Part shown: one piece after another, positions 51,601 to 60,788 of the stretch
Layout of the letters: each line of letters opens with the position of its first letter
How positions within the stretch are numbered: position 1 is the first letter of the stretch
Assembly (NCBI RefSeq): GCF_017571495.1
Contig: NZ_JAGETZ010000019.1
Coordinates: forward strand, 1-64,000
Reading direction: 5' to 3'
Length of the DNA stretch: 64,000 bases
Source of the DNA: Hymenobacter negativus
GTDB taxonomy: Bacteria > Bacteroidota > Bacteroidia > Cytophagales > Hymenobacteraceae
The notes under the pieces: generated by a model
Databases searched by the model: none
What the model was told of the DNA's origin: nothing
What the model saw: only the letters and a program-made list of their open reading frames with translations
Translations under genes and position numbers: made by a program

Positions 51601-52080
51601 TTATTTGATTCCCTCGTTCAGCTTTGCGTTCTGCCCAGCCAGAATACGCCAGGCGCCGTCGCGTTTGGTAAGCACAATGGTTCTGCGAAACTCGAAGGTT
51701 TGGCCGGGGTAACGTTCGTCGCCGGTGAGCCCGGTGCGCACGTGCATAATGGCCACGTCCGGTTTCACAAAAGCCACATCCTCAATGGAACGGGTATAAT
51801 AGTGCGAGGCTTTGAAGTACGTGCTGTGTACGGTTTGGTAGTGTTCCTGAATTTCTTGCCGTCCTTTCGAGTAAGCGCCAAACCAATTGACCCAAGTGGC
51901 ATCGGTGTGGTATTGTTCGGCCAGGGCTTTTGCATCGTGACGGTTCCAGGCGTTTTCATAATTTGCCACCACCAATCGAAGCGCGGCGTCTTCTTTGGAT
52001 TGGTTGAGCTGTTGGGCGGCTGTGTGCAGCGTTAGTCCCAGGATGCCGGCAAGCAACTGGATTACAAAAAGTTTTCTCAT
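51601..52080 (-). CDS. Exported SnoaL-like/DUF4440-type protein
   Basis: 159 residues with a signal peptide (MRKLFVIQLLAGILGLTLHTAAQ). An NTF2-like domain fills the rest: LRLVVANYENAWNRHDAKALAEQYHTDATWVNWFGAYSKGRQEI, VAFVKPDVAIMHVRTGL and RTIVLTKRDGAWRILAGQNAKLN. The WV(N)-(F/I)VG/GAY motif and the (G)xWxLxxGQN ending are shared with the gene at 50754, so the two are paralogues. Function unknown. Confidence 0.82.
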   Translation of the reverse strand: MRKLFVIQLLAGILGLTLHTAAQQLNQSKEDAALRLVVANYENAWNRHDAKALAEQYHTDATWVNWFGAYSKGRQEIQEHYQTVHSTYFKASHYYTRSIEDVAFVKPDVAIMHVRTGLTGDERYPGQTFEFRRTIVLTKRDGAWRILAGQNAKLNEGIK

Positions 52081-52387
52081 GGCTCTGTCTGTTTTCAGGG
52101 TAGTAGTGGCGAGTTGAGATTTCCTGGGCAGAAGGTTGGTTGCATGCGATAGGTAGTTGAAGGCTAGATAGGATGATGGATTCTTGCTTACAATATATAA
52201 ACAATAATATACTAGAAGCAGAGGCGTAATTTGATGCTGGTAATCAATGGCTGTGGTGGCAAATGCCGCCCGACGCCTGTGCGCATGGTGCTACAGCCCC
52301 AATATTTTTCGCCACCGGCATTAAACGCAACCTTTGCCTGGGCGTCAAACACCCGCCTTCGCCGCCCAGGCAAGATTCCCTTCGCGT
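52081..52387. other. Divergent region upstream of an ECF sigma gene
   Basis: 307 bases with an AT-rich stretch at 52185-52215 and a GC-rich part towards the sigma gene. It should hold both promoters. I saw no confident motif or repeat. Confidence 0.4.
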
Positions 52388-52936
52388 TTGGAAGACCACG
52401 AAATCCTCACCAAGTTCCAGGACCCCGCCAGTCGTAACCTGGCGTTCAACCAGCTCGTGCGCAAGTACCAGAGCAAGGTGTACTGGCACGTGCGCAAGAT
52501 GGTGGTGGACCACGACGATGCCGACGACCTTACCCAGGACGTGTTTGTGAAGGTGTGGAAGCATCTCGAAAACTTCCGCCAGGATGCCCAGCTTTTCACC
52601 TGGATTTACCGCATTGCCACCAACGAGTGCCTGAATTTCCTGAGCAGTAAGCGCCGCAAGTTTCTGCTGCCTCTCACAGACGTAGGCGCCGAACTGGCCG
52701 CCAAAATCGAAGCCGACCCCGCCATTGCCGGCGACGAGATTGAGCTAAAGCTTCAAAAAGCCATCCTGCGCCTGCCTGATAAGCAGCGCCTCGTCTTCAA
52801 CCTGCGCTACTACGACGAAATGCCTTACGAGCAAATGGCCGAAGTAACGGGCACCAGCGTGGGCGCGTTGAAGGCCAGCTACCACCACGCCGTGAAAAAA
52901 GTGGAAGAATACGTGACCCGCAATACCGACGAATAA
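52388..52936 (+). CDS. ECF sigma-70 family RNA polymerase sigma factor
   Basis: 182 residues from a TTG start that gives MEDHEILTKFQDPASRNLAF, the usual N-terminus of this Bacteroidota group; the frame is open 18 codons further to another TTG at 52334. Region 2 (FNQLVRKYQSKVYWHVRKM, DDADDLTQDVFVKVWKHLENF, LFTWIYRIATNECLNFL) and region 4 (ILRLPDKQRLVFNLRYYDEMPYEQMAEVTGTSVGALKASYHHAVKKVEEY) are complete. It is followed by a putative anti-sigma gene and a Spy-like gene, the common three-gene set of Bacteroidota. Confidence 0.88.
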   Translation: MEDHEILTKFQDPASRNLAFNQLVRKYQSKVYWHVRKMVVDHDDADDLTQDVFVKVWKHLENFRQDAQLFTWIYRIATNECLNFLSSKRRKFLLPLTDVGAELAAKIEADPAIAGDEIELKLQKAILRLPDKQRLVFNLRYYDEMPYEQMAEVTGTSVGALKASYHHAVKKVEEYVTRNTDE

Positions 52937-53001
52937 CTCCGCTCCGCACAATTTTTTACCGGCGTAATTAAACGCCGTCCCTGCTATTTCATCCTACCGT
53001 C

Positions 53002-53466
53002 ATGAAAACTGCTTTCAAGCTAGATGCGCATCCCCGGCGGCCCCGTCCGCTGCTGAGCGAGCCGCCCGCTGGCTATTTTGATAAATTGCCCACCCAAATA
53101 ATGGCCCGGCTGCCCCAGGCTGAAACCCAACAAGCTACAGGCTGGAACTGGCTCCGCTTTCTGTCGCCGGCCTTGCGTACCAGTCTGGCCTCGGTCGCAG
53201 TGCTGGGCGGTTTTGCGGCCTCTTTTTATATGAGTGGCTCGGCGCCGCTGGTGCCTGCCACTGCGCCCACTGCCGCCCTCGACGCGGTGCCGCGTACCGA
53301 GTTGGTGGGCTACCTGCTCACGAGTGGTGCCCAGGTCGAAAGCAGCGATTTGGCCATTCTTACGGCCGGTCATCCTGGTATTGCCAAAGGCTTTTTGCAG
53401 GTGTCAGAAGACGAACTGAATGAAGCCCTCGACGCGCAGCCTTCCGATGATGCCACCTATTTATAA
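53002..53466 (+). CDS. Putative anti-sigma factor
   Basis: 154 residues. The N-terminal part contains PAGYFDKLPTQIMARL, a short helical motif typical of membrane anti-sigma factors in this phylum, then a membrane segment at about residues 60-78 (LASVAVLGGFAASFYMSG) and a periplasmic tail. It lies 65 bases after the sigma gene and 16 bases before the next gene. By position it should sequester the sigma factor at 52388. Confidence 0.72.
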   Translation: MKTAFKLDAHPRRPRPLLSEPPAGYFDKLPTQIMARLPQAETQQATGWNWLRFLSPALRTSLASVAVLGGFAASFYMSGSAPLVPATAPTAALDAVPRTELVGYLLTSGAQVESSDLAILTAGHPGIAKGFLQVSEDELNEALDAQPSDDATYL

Positions 53467-53482
53467 TCTCCGTTCCACTATC

Positions 53483-53971
53483 ATGTTCGTTTTTTCATCC
53501 GTGTTTCGTTTGCTGAGTTTAGCTGCGTTGCTGCTAATGCTGGCGCCCGCCGCGCATGCCCAGGCCGGGCCGGGCAAAGGCCGCAAAGGGCAACGCCTCG
53601 GCCAGCTCGAAAACGCCAAAATTGCCTTCATCACCAACCGGGTTTCTCTAACTCAGGACCAGGCCCAGAAATTCTGGCCGCTCTACAACGAATTCTCAAC
53701 TCGCCGCCGCGAGTTCAACCGCAGTGGCCGTCTGCTGCGCCGCGACGTAACCGAAGGCATGACTGACCAGCAAATCCGCGACAATTTCACGCAGGCCTTC
53801 GCCATGCGCCAGCAGGAGCTGAATCTGGAAAAGGAGTATTTCGATAAATTCCAGAAAGTTATTTCCCTGCGTCAGGTGGCCCAGCTGTTTCAGGCCGAGC
53901 GTGATTTTACCAAGGAAGTCATCCAGCGCGTGGCCGGCGCGGTCACTCAGCCTGCCATTGGTACCGACTGA
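53483..53971 (+). CDS. Periplasmic Spy/CpxP-like protein, probable sensor of the ECF system
   Basis: 162 residues from MFVFSSVFRLLSLAALLLML (ATG at 53483), with a signal peptide ending AHAQ. The mature part is helical: LENAKIAFITNRVSLTQDQAQKFWPLYNEFSTRRREF and MRQQELNLEKEYFDKFQKVISLRQVAQLFQAERDF. This LT(x)DQAQKFWPLYN pattern is the one annotated as sensor of ECF-type sigma factor in Bacteroidota. It probably signals envelope stress to the anti-sigma factor encoded just before it, or is a product of the regulon. Confidence 0.8.
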   Translation: MFVFSSVFRLLSLAALLLMLAPAAHAQAGPGKGRKGQRLGQLENAKIAFITNRVSLTQDQAQKFWPLYNEFSTRRREFNRSGRLLRRDVTEGMTDQQIRDNFTQAFAMRQQELNLEKEYFDKFQKVISLRQVAQLFQAERDFTKEVIQRVAGAVTQPAIGTD

Positions 53972-54187
53972 GTTCGTTTTTCCTGAGTTATGCCGAGAGG
54001 CCGCTGCCCCGCAGCGGCCTCTTTATTTTTGTGAAATAATCGAAGGAAAGCTTCGCCTGTTGGTAAGAATCCGTCGGCGTTTTGGCGTATCACGCAGCGG
54101 TAATAAAGCGGTTTCGCCTTGCTCAACATGACCAGCGAAGCTGTGCCAACGAATCGTTTCTAAAAATTCGACTAATCCAATAACTCT

Positions 54188-55387
54188 GTGGTCCTTACCT
54201 CCCGCCAATTGTTCCTGCGCCACCAAGCCCAAACCTCCGATTTCCCGCTGCTGCTGGAAATTGAGCGGGCCGAGGGCGTGTATATGTACGGCCCCGACGG
54301 CCGCCGCTACCTCGACCTGATTTCGGGCATCGGTGTGAGCAACGTGGGCCACCGCCACCCGCGTGTGCTGGCCAGCATCCAGGCCCAGCTCGATAAGTAC
54401 CTGCACCTGATGGTATACGGTGAGTTGGTGCAGGCCGTGCCCGCTCAACTGGCCGAGGCCATCCACAAAACCCTGCCCGTGCAGCTCGATTCGGTGTTTT
54501 TTACCAACTCTGGTGCCGAGGCCATTGAGGGCGCGCTGAAGCTAGCCAAGCGCCACACCGGCCGCACCGGGCTTATTTCGTGCATCAATGCGTACCACGG
54601 CTCCACGCACGGGGCATTGTCCATCACTGGTTCCGAGAGCTTCAAAAACAGCTTCCGGCCCCTGCTGCCGGACGTGCGCCACATCCGTCACAACGAGTTG
54701 GCCGACCTCGCGCACATCAACGAGCACACCGCGGCCGTCATCATCGAAACGGTGCAGGGCGAAGCTGGCGTACGCGTGCCCAGCCCCGGCTATTTGCCTG
54801 CCCTGCGCGCGCGCTGCACCGAAGTAGGTGCCTTGCTCATCCTCGACGAGATTCAATGCGGCTACGGGCGCACCGGCAGCATGTGGGCATTCGAGCAGTT
54901 TGGCATTGAGCCTGATATTCTGGTGTGTGCTAAGGGGATGGGGGGCGGAATGCCCATTGGGGCCTTCATTTCCAGCACCGAAATCATGTCCGGCTTCAAA
55001 ACCAACCCAATTTTGGGGCATTGCACCACCTTTGGCGGCCATCCGGTGAGTTGCGCGGCGGCCCTGGCCACGTTGCAAGTAATGCAGGACGAACAGCTGC
55101 CGGCTGGCGTGCCGGCCAAAGCCGCAAGGTTCCGGGCGCAGCTGCGGCACCCAGCCATTCGAGCCGTACGTGGCTGCGGCCTGCTGATGGCAGTCGAATT
55201 CGACTCTTTTGCCGTCCTGAAGCCCATCATCGACCACGCCTTAGAGCACGAAGGCATCCTGACCGATTGGTTTCTTTTCTGCGACAACTCCCTCCGGCTG
55301 GCCCCACCGCTCACCATTAGTGAGGCTGAGATTGACGAAGCTTGTGCCGCGCTGCTGCGTGCTATTGACGAAATGGTGAAACAGTAA
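54188..55387 (+). CDS. Class III aminotransferase (acetylornithine/ornithine aminotransferase-like)
   Basis: 399 residues from a GTG start. The PLP-enzyme signatures are present: YLDLISGIGVSNVGHRHP, FFTNSGAEAIEGALKLAKRHTG, the ILDEIQCGYGRTGSMWAFE block, the PLP Lys near residue 249 in VCAKGMGGG, and CTTFGGHPVSCAAAL. The general class is sure. Length fits acetylornithine or ornithine aminotransferase, but several other class III substrates are possible. No arginine genes are nearby. Confidence 0.88.
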   Translation: MVLTSRQLFLRHQAQTSDFPLLLEIERAEGVYMYGPDGRRYLDLISGIGVSNVGHRHPRVLASIQAQLDKYLHLMVYGELVQAVPAQLAEAIHKTLPVQLDSVFFTNSGAEAIEGALKLAKRHTGRTGLISCINAYHGSTHGALSITGSESFKNSFRPLLPDVRHIRHNELADLAHINEHTAAVIIETVQGEAGVRVPSPGYLPALRARCTEVGALLILDEIQCGYGRTGSMWAFEQFGIEPDILVCAKGMGGGMPIGAFISSTEIMSGFKTNPILGHCTTFGGHPVSCAAALATLQVMQDEQLPAGVPAKAARFRAQLRHPAIRAVRGCGLLMAVEFDSFAVLKPIIDHALEHEGILTDWFLFCDNSLRLAPPLTISEAEIDEACAALLRAIDEMVKQ

Positions 55388-55390
55388 AAA

Positions 55391-55445
55391 GGTGGGTTTG
55401 ATGTTTAGGCGGCGCAGCTTGCGCAAGCAGAACATCAAACCCACC
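55391..55445. terminator. Inverted repeat between convergent genes
   Basis: Arms GGTGGGTTTGATGTT (55391-55405) and AACATCAAACCCACC (55431-55445) are perfect. A GCGCA/TGCGC pair is nested in the spacer. It lies between the aminotransferase stop (55387) and the TerB-like stop (55475). Confidence 0.75.
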
Positions 55446-55474
55446 AGTGCACTATCTCACTAGTTAGCCAGCAG

Positions 55475-55933
55475 CTATGCCGGCACATTTGGTCGAGGTA
55501 ACTCGTTATAGTTCAAAAAAGAATTACTTTCTTCCTTGATTCTGTCCTTGGAAAGGCCATCTTTTACGCCTTGTGAGATTTTGCGAACCAGCACGCCCAC
55601 AATGGCCTTTCGGAAGCCCAGCTTCTCGGCCATAATAATACAGAAATCCATCTCGGTTTCATCAACAATGCCGTCGGCCAGCATCATGTCGACAAGGTCG
55701 AAAATCTGGTCAAAACGCTCAGAATCGGTGGTTGGAAGGTCATTACTGGCCCCCTTGGACCCCGAAACCAATGCCTGCACCTCGGATGCGCTGATGCCGT
55801 TTTTTTTACCCACGGCCGTGATGAAGCTCATCTCTCGGGCGTCGATGTGGCCGTCGGCTTTGGCCAAGGCTGCAAGATTCAGCAAGTGGCTCTTAATTTT
55901 TTTAGCCTGCTCATTTTCGAAGAAACCGAACAT
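55475..55933 (-). CDS. TerB-like protein
   Basis: 152 residues. The all-helical region resembles the TerB/DjlA N-terminal domain: HLLNLAALAKADGHIDAREMSFITAVGKKNGIS and FDLVDMMLADGIVDETEMDFCIIMAEKLGF, two halves each with an acidic DGxID(x)xE(xx) motif, which in TerB can bind metal. There is no signal peptide. TerB-like proteins are often stress- or membrane-linked, but no other tellurite genes are here. It is AT-richer than neighbours and stands alone. Confidence 0.78.
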   Translation of the reverse strand: MFGFFENEQAKKIKSHLLNLAALAKADGHIDAREMSFITAVGKKNGISASEVQALVSGSKGASNDLPTTDSERFDQIFDLVDMMLADGIVDETEMDFCIIMAEKLGFRKAIVGVLVRKISQGVKDGLSKDRIKEESNSFLNYNELPRPNVPA

Positions 55934-56166
55934 AAAACGTGGGAATTAGGAAGTGAGGAATGATTTTGGGCCTCCAACGGCGATTCTTGAGGTAATATAC
56001 AGGAGAAACTTCCCAATTACCACGCTCTAACTACGTAAAACATAAAAAAAAGATAATTGCCGGTGGCCCGGCATTTGGCTAAGGTTGCAGTGCGTTTGCA
56101 TTCATTTCACCAACTTTGTGGGGTTTGAGCGCCATTTGCGTGCTCACTTGCTTTACGAAAGTCCAG

Positions 56167-57138
56167 ATGAAGAGAATAGCAGTTTTTACCAGTGGGGGCG
56201 ACGCGCCGGGCATGAATGCCGCCATTCGGGCGGTGGTGCGGACCGCTACCTACCATGGCATTGAGGTTTATGGCATTATGCGCGGCTATAGCGGCATGAT
56301 TAAGGGCGAGTTTGTGCGTCTGGATTCGGCTTCGGTGTCGAACACAGTGCAGAAGGGTGGTACCATCCTCAAATCGGCCCGCAGCATGAAGTTCATGACC
56401 AAGGAAGGTCGCCAACAGGCATTTGACCAGCTGGTTAACAACGGCATTGAGGGGCTGGTAGCCATTGGCGGCAACGGTACCTTCACCGGAGCCATGATTT
56501 TTGAGGAAGAGTTTGGTATTCCAACCGTGGGCGCACCGGGCACGATTGACAACGACCTCTACGGCACCGATTATACCATTGGCTACGACACGGCTGTGAA
56601 TACGGCCCTGGAGTGTATCGACAAAATACGGGACACGGCCGACTCGCACGACCGCTGCTTTTTTGTGGAAGTGATGGGCCGCGACTCGGGCTACATCGCC
56701 ATTCCGTGCGCCATTGGGGGCGGAGCCGAAATCGTGATGATTCCGGAAACCCAAATGAGCACCGATGTGGTGATTGACACGCTGCAATCGGGCTGGCAGC
56801 GTTCCAAAACTTCGTTCATCGTCATTGTGGCCGAGGGCGACGAGCCCGGCAACGCGACCCAGGTCGCCGACCGGGTGAAGACAGCCATTCCGCAGCTCGA
56901 TACCCGCGTCACCATCGTGGGGCACATTCAGCGTGGCGGTTCGCCGACCGCCGCCGACCGCCTCTTGGCTTCTCAGCTTGGTATCGCCGCCGTAGAGGGC
57001 CTCATGAATGGCATGCGCAATGTGATGGCCGGTATTATCGACAAGAAACTGGTATATACCCCCTTCACGGATACCATCAACAAGAAAAAGCTTATCAACC
57101 AGAGCTTCATGCGGATGGTGGAAATTCTGAGCGTATAG
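56167..57138 (+). CDS. pfkA: 6-phosphofructokinase
   Basis: 323 residues from MKRIAVFTSGGDAPGMNAAI (ATG at 56167); the frame is open 17 codons earlier. ATP-dependent PfkA signatures are complete: GGDAPGMNA, AIGGNGTFTGA, the catalytic PGTIDNDLYGTDYTIGYDTA, MGRDSGYIA and GHIQRGGSPTAADR. The length matches bacterial PfkA. It phosphorylates fructose 6-phosphate, the committed step of glycolysis. It stands alone with a 233-base upstream spacer. Confidence 0.96.
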   Translation: MKRIAVFTSGGDAPGMNAAIRAVVRTATYHGIEVYGIMRGYSGMIKGEFVRLDSASVSNTVQKGGTILKSARSMKFMTKEGRQQAFDQLVNNGIEGLVAIGGNGTFTGAMIFEEEFGIPTVGAPGTIDNDLYGTDYTIGYDTAVNTALECIDKIRDTADSHDRCFFVEVMGRDSGYIAIPCAIGGGAEIVMIPETQMSTDVVIDTLQSGWQRSKTSFIVIVAEGDEPGNATQVADRVKTAIPQLDTRVTIVGHIQRGGSPTAADRLLASQLGIAAVEGLMNGMRNVMAGIIDKKLVYTPFTDTINKKKLINQSFMRMVEILSV

Positions 57139-57197
57139 CATTAGGGTAGGAGGGCAAGAGCCAGGTAATAACATTTTCTTGCCTGACGCTTACCCTC

Positions 57198-58115
57198 TTA
57201 CTCTACAGTTACCCACTGGTACGCTGCGTCCCGCCGTAGCCAGGTTAGCTGGCGCTTGGCGTAGTGACGGGTGTTGCGCTGGAGGAGGCGCACGGCTTCG
57301 GTCCAGTCATACTCGCCGTCCAGAAAGCCGAAAATCTCCTGGTAGCCCACCGTTTGCAGAGCGTGATGGTGGCGGTAAGGCAAAACGGATTTAACCTCGT
57401 CGAGCAGGCCAGCTTCCAGCATGTGCTCCACGCGTAGGTTGATGCGCTGATACAATTCCTCGCGCTCGCGGGTGAGGGCCACTTTCACATTGCGGAAAAG
57501 CGGGTTTTCGGGCGTTGGGCCGGCACTGTGGAAGCTGGAAAATGGCCGGCCGGTGGCGCGGGTAATTTCCAGGGCCCGTACCACGCGCTGGTGGTTTTGC
57601 TGGTCGATGCGGGCGTGGGCAACGGGGTCGGTTTCGGCCAGTTCGGCCACGAGATGGGAGAGGCCGTGGGCCGCCAGCTCGGCATGAAGCTGAGCACGCA
57701 CTTCGGGCGGCACGTTGGGCAACTCATCCAGCCCATCGGTGACAGCCTGCACGTAGAGGCCCGAGCCGCCGGTGAGGATAACCAGTGGGTATTTCTGAAA
57801 CAGCGCTGTTAATACGGCCTGGCAATCGGTGGCGAAGCGGCCGGCGCTGTAGTCCTGGCCAATGCTGCGGCTGTCGATGAAGTGGTGGGGAATGCCCTGC
57901 ATTTCCTCCGGCGTGGGCTTGGCCGTGCCGATGCTCAGCTCACGGAAAAACTGGCGGGAGTCGGCCGATACGATTTCAGTACCGAACTGTTGGGCCAGCT
58001 GCACGCACAGGGCCGTTTTGCCCACGGCCGTGGGGCCGGCAATGGTAAGCAGCACCGGGCGCGGGTCGGCCACTGAGGGAGCTAGTTGAGCAAGGATAGA
58101 AGGGGGGAGGGACAC
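57198..58115 (-). CDS. miaA: tRNA dimethylallyltransferase
   Basis: 305 residues, normal length. P-loop GPTAVGKTALC near residue 27, SADSRQFFRELSIGTAKPT (DSRQ motif), ILTGGSGLYVQAVTDGLDELP and NHQRVVRALEI identify MiaA. It adds a dimethylallyl group to A37 of tRNAs reading UNN codons. It is convergent with pfkA with a 59-base gap and stands alone on the minus strand. Confidence 0.95.
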   Translation of the reverse strand: MSLPPSILAQLAPSVADPRPVLLTIAGPTAVGKTALCVQLAQQFGTEIVSADSRQFFRELSIGTAKPTPEEMQGIPHHFIDSRSIGQDYSAGRFATDCQAVLTALFQKYPLVILTGGSGLYVQAVTDGLDELPNVPPEVRAQLHAELAAHGLSHLVAELAETDPVAHARIDQQNHQRVVRALEITRATGRPFSSFHSAGPTPENPLFRNVKVALTREREELYQRINLRVEHMLEAGLLDEVKSVLPYRHHHALQTVGYQEIFGFLDGEYDWTEAVRLLQRNTRHYAKRQLTWLRRDAAYQWVTVE

Positions 58116-58160
58116 GAAAAAGAGCGTTTTGGGGAGTTGTCGGTGGTCTGAGAAATGGTA

Positions 58161-58266
58161 GTCATCTGTCGTTCTGAGCTTGCGAAAGACCGTATCACGT
58201 TCACATCGTTTGGCTTACTGCCAACTGTTCAGCAGAGAGAAGGTCTTTCGTTGCGCTCGGGATGAC
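58161..58266. repeat. Imperfect inverted repeat of the TCATCC type
   Basis: GTCATCTGTCGTTCTGAG... at the left and ...GCGCTCGGGATGAC at the right can pair, with AAAGACC/GGTCTTT inside. It resembles the element at 17017-17133 but is more diverged. It lies between miaA and the OmpA-domain gene, both on the minus strand. Confidence 0.55.
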
Positions 58267-58287
58267 AAACCGCGCGCACTCGGTCAC

Positions 58288-60264
58288 TCACAAGCTTACT
58301 ATCTTGAACTCGACGCGTCGGTTGAGGCGGCGGGTGGTTTCCTGCTCGTTGCTGGCAATGGGCTCGGCACCACCCAGGCCCAGGCCCATCACCCGCGTAG
58401 AAGCCACGCCGCGTTCGATGAGGTAGGCTTTCACGGCGGCTACGCGCTGCTGGCTGAGCACCACGTTTTTCTCGGGCGGGCCCACGTTGTCGGTGTGGCC
58501 GCGTAGCTCGATGGTCAGGCGCGGATTGTCAATCATCAAAGCTACCAGGCGGTTGAGGGCGTTGGAGGAACCGGGCAGCAGGGTGGTGCGGCTTTGCTCG
58601 AACTGCACGTTGGCCAGCTGGAGGGTGGCGCCCACAGTCAGGGGGCGCAGGAGAATGTCGCGTACCAGCGGGCCGGGCGTCACCAGCCAGGTACTGTCGG
58701 TGGGGAAATAGCCCCGGTGCTGGGTGTGGTACTCATACGTGCGGCCGGGCACGGAGGAGTAGGTGAACGTGCCCTGGGTGCTAAGCAGCACGGCCGTGCC
58801 ACCTTCAGTGTTAGGCACTTCGAGACGTAGTTGGGCTTCGGGCAAAGGCTTGGCGGTGATGGCATCGAGCACGCGGCCCTGCCAGGTAGCGGTGGCGGGT
58901 GGCGTGGGCACAACTTCGGCCTTGGGCTCCACCTTGAAGAGGTTGCAGCCCGCCAAATCGGTGTAGGTGCCGCCCCGTACGCGGCTGGCCTGGCGCTTTG
59001 CCAAATCGACCTGATACAAGGCATGCGGCCCCGCCATGTACATGCGCCGACGGCCGGCAGCGTCATTTTGCATCAGCAGGTCGCTGTAGCCGCCGCGCAC
59101 GGGCAGGCCGGTAAGGGGCATGGTAGCGGGCGCGGGCTGGCGGGTTTTGATGTTGACTTTCAGCAGTGAGCCATCGGTGCTGTACACCATATACATGGTG
59201 TCGGCATCGTCGAGGCAGAAGTTGCCGTGCGTGCCGGCGCTGGCAAAGCCGATGAACGGGTAGTAAGGGGCTTTGCGGAGCGGGTCGGTGGCCCACACCA
59301 CCGTTACTTTGCCATCAAAAGGGCTGACTTTCACGAGTTGGTTCGCGTCGGACGTCATGAAATACAAGTCGCCGTGGTCGTCGGTAGCACCCGAAATCCA
59401 GACGTTTTCGGGGCCCTGGGCCGGAAGCTGCCAGCCGGTGTACTGGCCCTGCCGGGTAGCGGGGTTGTAGCGGTACACCCGCTCGGAAGCATCGGTAGGA
59501 GCTTTGCTCACAGCGTAGAGGCAGTTGTCGAAACCCTTGGCCAGGGCGTAGGACTGGAAGGGCAGCACCCGGCGGTGCTGAATGGGTTTGCTGGTAGGGT
59601 CAGCCACCGAGAATTCGTGAATCGTGCGGCAGTCGTCTTCCCACTGGCCATTGGTAAAGCGCAGGGCCGAAATGCCGTACATCTTGTTGTCGCACACCTG
59701 GTCGAGGTAGCGGCGGCTGGGCCAGGGCGCGTCCGTGAAGCCGAAGGAGGCAATTAACGCCCGAGCTTCCGCCAAGTAGCGGTTGTCGAGGCTGGATTCG
59801 GCCCGGTACTCTACGCGCAGCTCGTAACCGCCACGCCATATCTGCCGGCCGGCCACATGCAGGCGCGACGGCCCATTGGCCACCGGGCGGTAGATGTAGT
59901 CGTAGCGCAGTTCCTCGTAGCGGCCGGCATCCTGCCGCTCAAAATTGAGCACCTGCGCCAGGGGCAGCTGCCGGATGCGCCGCAGCACCGAATCGGGCCG
60001 GGTGCCCGCGAGCAGGCGCTGGTTGGTGAGCGTTTCGGACAGCGGCTGCAGGGTGAGCGTGACTTGCACCGGCACCTGGGCATCGGCGGGTGCGAAGGTT
60101 ACTTCGGTGCCATCGGCTGAGCGCTGCCGCATCTGCCAGGTGCGCGGGTAGTTGAGCTGGTAGCGGGCGTGGGCATCGGTGTACACAGCCGGGGGCGTTG
60201 CGGCTGGCTGCGCATACAGCGCCGCCTGCCAGAACATAAGTACCAGCGTTAGTAAAACCTTCAT
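58288..60264 (-). CDS. OmpA-family outer membrane/peptidoglycan-binding protein
   Basis: 658 residues from MKVLLTLVLMFWQAALYAQ (ATG at 60264). After the signal peptide comes a beta-rich region with a WD/beta-propeller-like appearance (ENVWISGATDDHGDLYFMTSDAN, TMYMVYSTDGSLL). A carboxypeptidase-regulatory-like segment follows (GRVLDAITAKPLPEAQLRLEVP), and the OmpA domain at about 560-658 (IELRGHTDNVGPPEKNVVLSQQRVAAVKAYL, RRLNRRVEFKIV) binds peptidoglycan. The layout suggests a protein that bridges a surface-exposed part to the cell wall. Its exact role is unknown. Confidence 0.83.
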   Translation of the reverse strand: MKVLLTLVLMFWQAALYAQPAATPPAVYTDAHARYQLNYPRTWQMRQRSADGTEVTFAPADAQVPVQVTLTLQPLSETLTNQRLLAGTRPDSVLRRIRQLPLAQVLNFERQDAGRYEELRYDYIYRPVANGPSRLHVAGRQIWRGGYELRVEYRAESSLDNRYLAEARALIASFGFTDAPWPSRRYLDQVCDNKMYGISALRFTNGQWEDDCRTIHEFSVADPTSKPIQHRRVLPFQSYALAKGFDNCLYAVSKAPTDASERVYRYNPATRQGQYTGWQLPAQGPENVWISGATDDHGDLYFMTSDANQLVKVSPFDGKVTVVWATDPLRKAPYYPFIGFASAGTHGNFCLDDADTMYMVYSTDGSLLKVNIKTRQPAPATMPLTGLPVRGGYSDLLMQNDAAGRRRMYMAGPHALYQVDLAKRQASRVRGGTYTDLAGCNLFKVEPKAEVVPTPPATATWQGRVLDAITAKPLPEAQLRLEVPNTEGGTAVLLSTQGTFTYSSVPGRTYEYHTQHRGYFPTDSTWLVTPGPLVRDILLRPLTVGATLQLANVQFEQSRTTLLPGSSNALNRLVALMIDNPRLTIELRGHTDNVGPPEKNVVLSQQRVAAVKAYLIERGVASTRVMGLGLGGAEPIASNEQETTRRLNRRVEFKIVSL

Positions 60265-60788
60265 AAGCCGTTGCGGCGTGGGAATTCTGTCGGGCAATTA
60301 AACGCAAAGTACCACAGGACGCGTTCGGTTCGCACATTTTAATATGCGCCGGCTGCCAGATACTGCAGCTGAAAGGACGTGTTGTGTAAGTTCGTATTGA
60401 AGTAGCTGTGATGCTTTTCAAAGCAATTTTCAGGGTGAAGTACGTTCCCCGGTTCAACGGCAGAGCTGTCCGACTGTTTGTTGTTGAACAGTGCCGTTGA
60501 ATGATGGAGTCGGCGCACCCTTCAACCAGTCGGACAGCGGAGCCTACACTCGACCTAAAATGAGCGCCAGATGCATTGGGAGAAGGGTAGCCCGTTTTGC
60601 TTAAGGGCTTAGCGGCTCAGAAGAACGTTAAGCCACCTCCATCTTCAGCAGTGACAGATTTCCTGGTAGTTATATCATCGCTACGCAGCTTCTACTTCCG
60701 GAAATTGTTCTCTCTACTGTAGCCCTATTGCCGCTACACGGCTATTTCGCAGGTGAAACGAGCAACTTCACCGCAGCTTGACTACTGA
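60265..60788. other. Gene-free intergenic region with nested inverted repeats
   Basis: 524 bases without a supportable gene. It holds TTCAACGGCA/TGCCGTTGAA (60453-60462 and 60492-60501) and GCTGTCCGACTG/CAGTCGGACAGC (60465-60476 and 60527-60538), interleaved in a way that allows either of two pairings. The rest is unremarkable. Confidence 0.5.
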
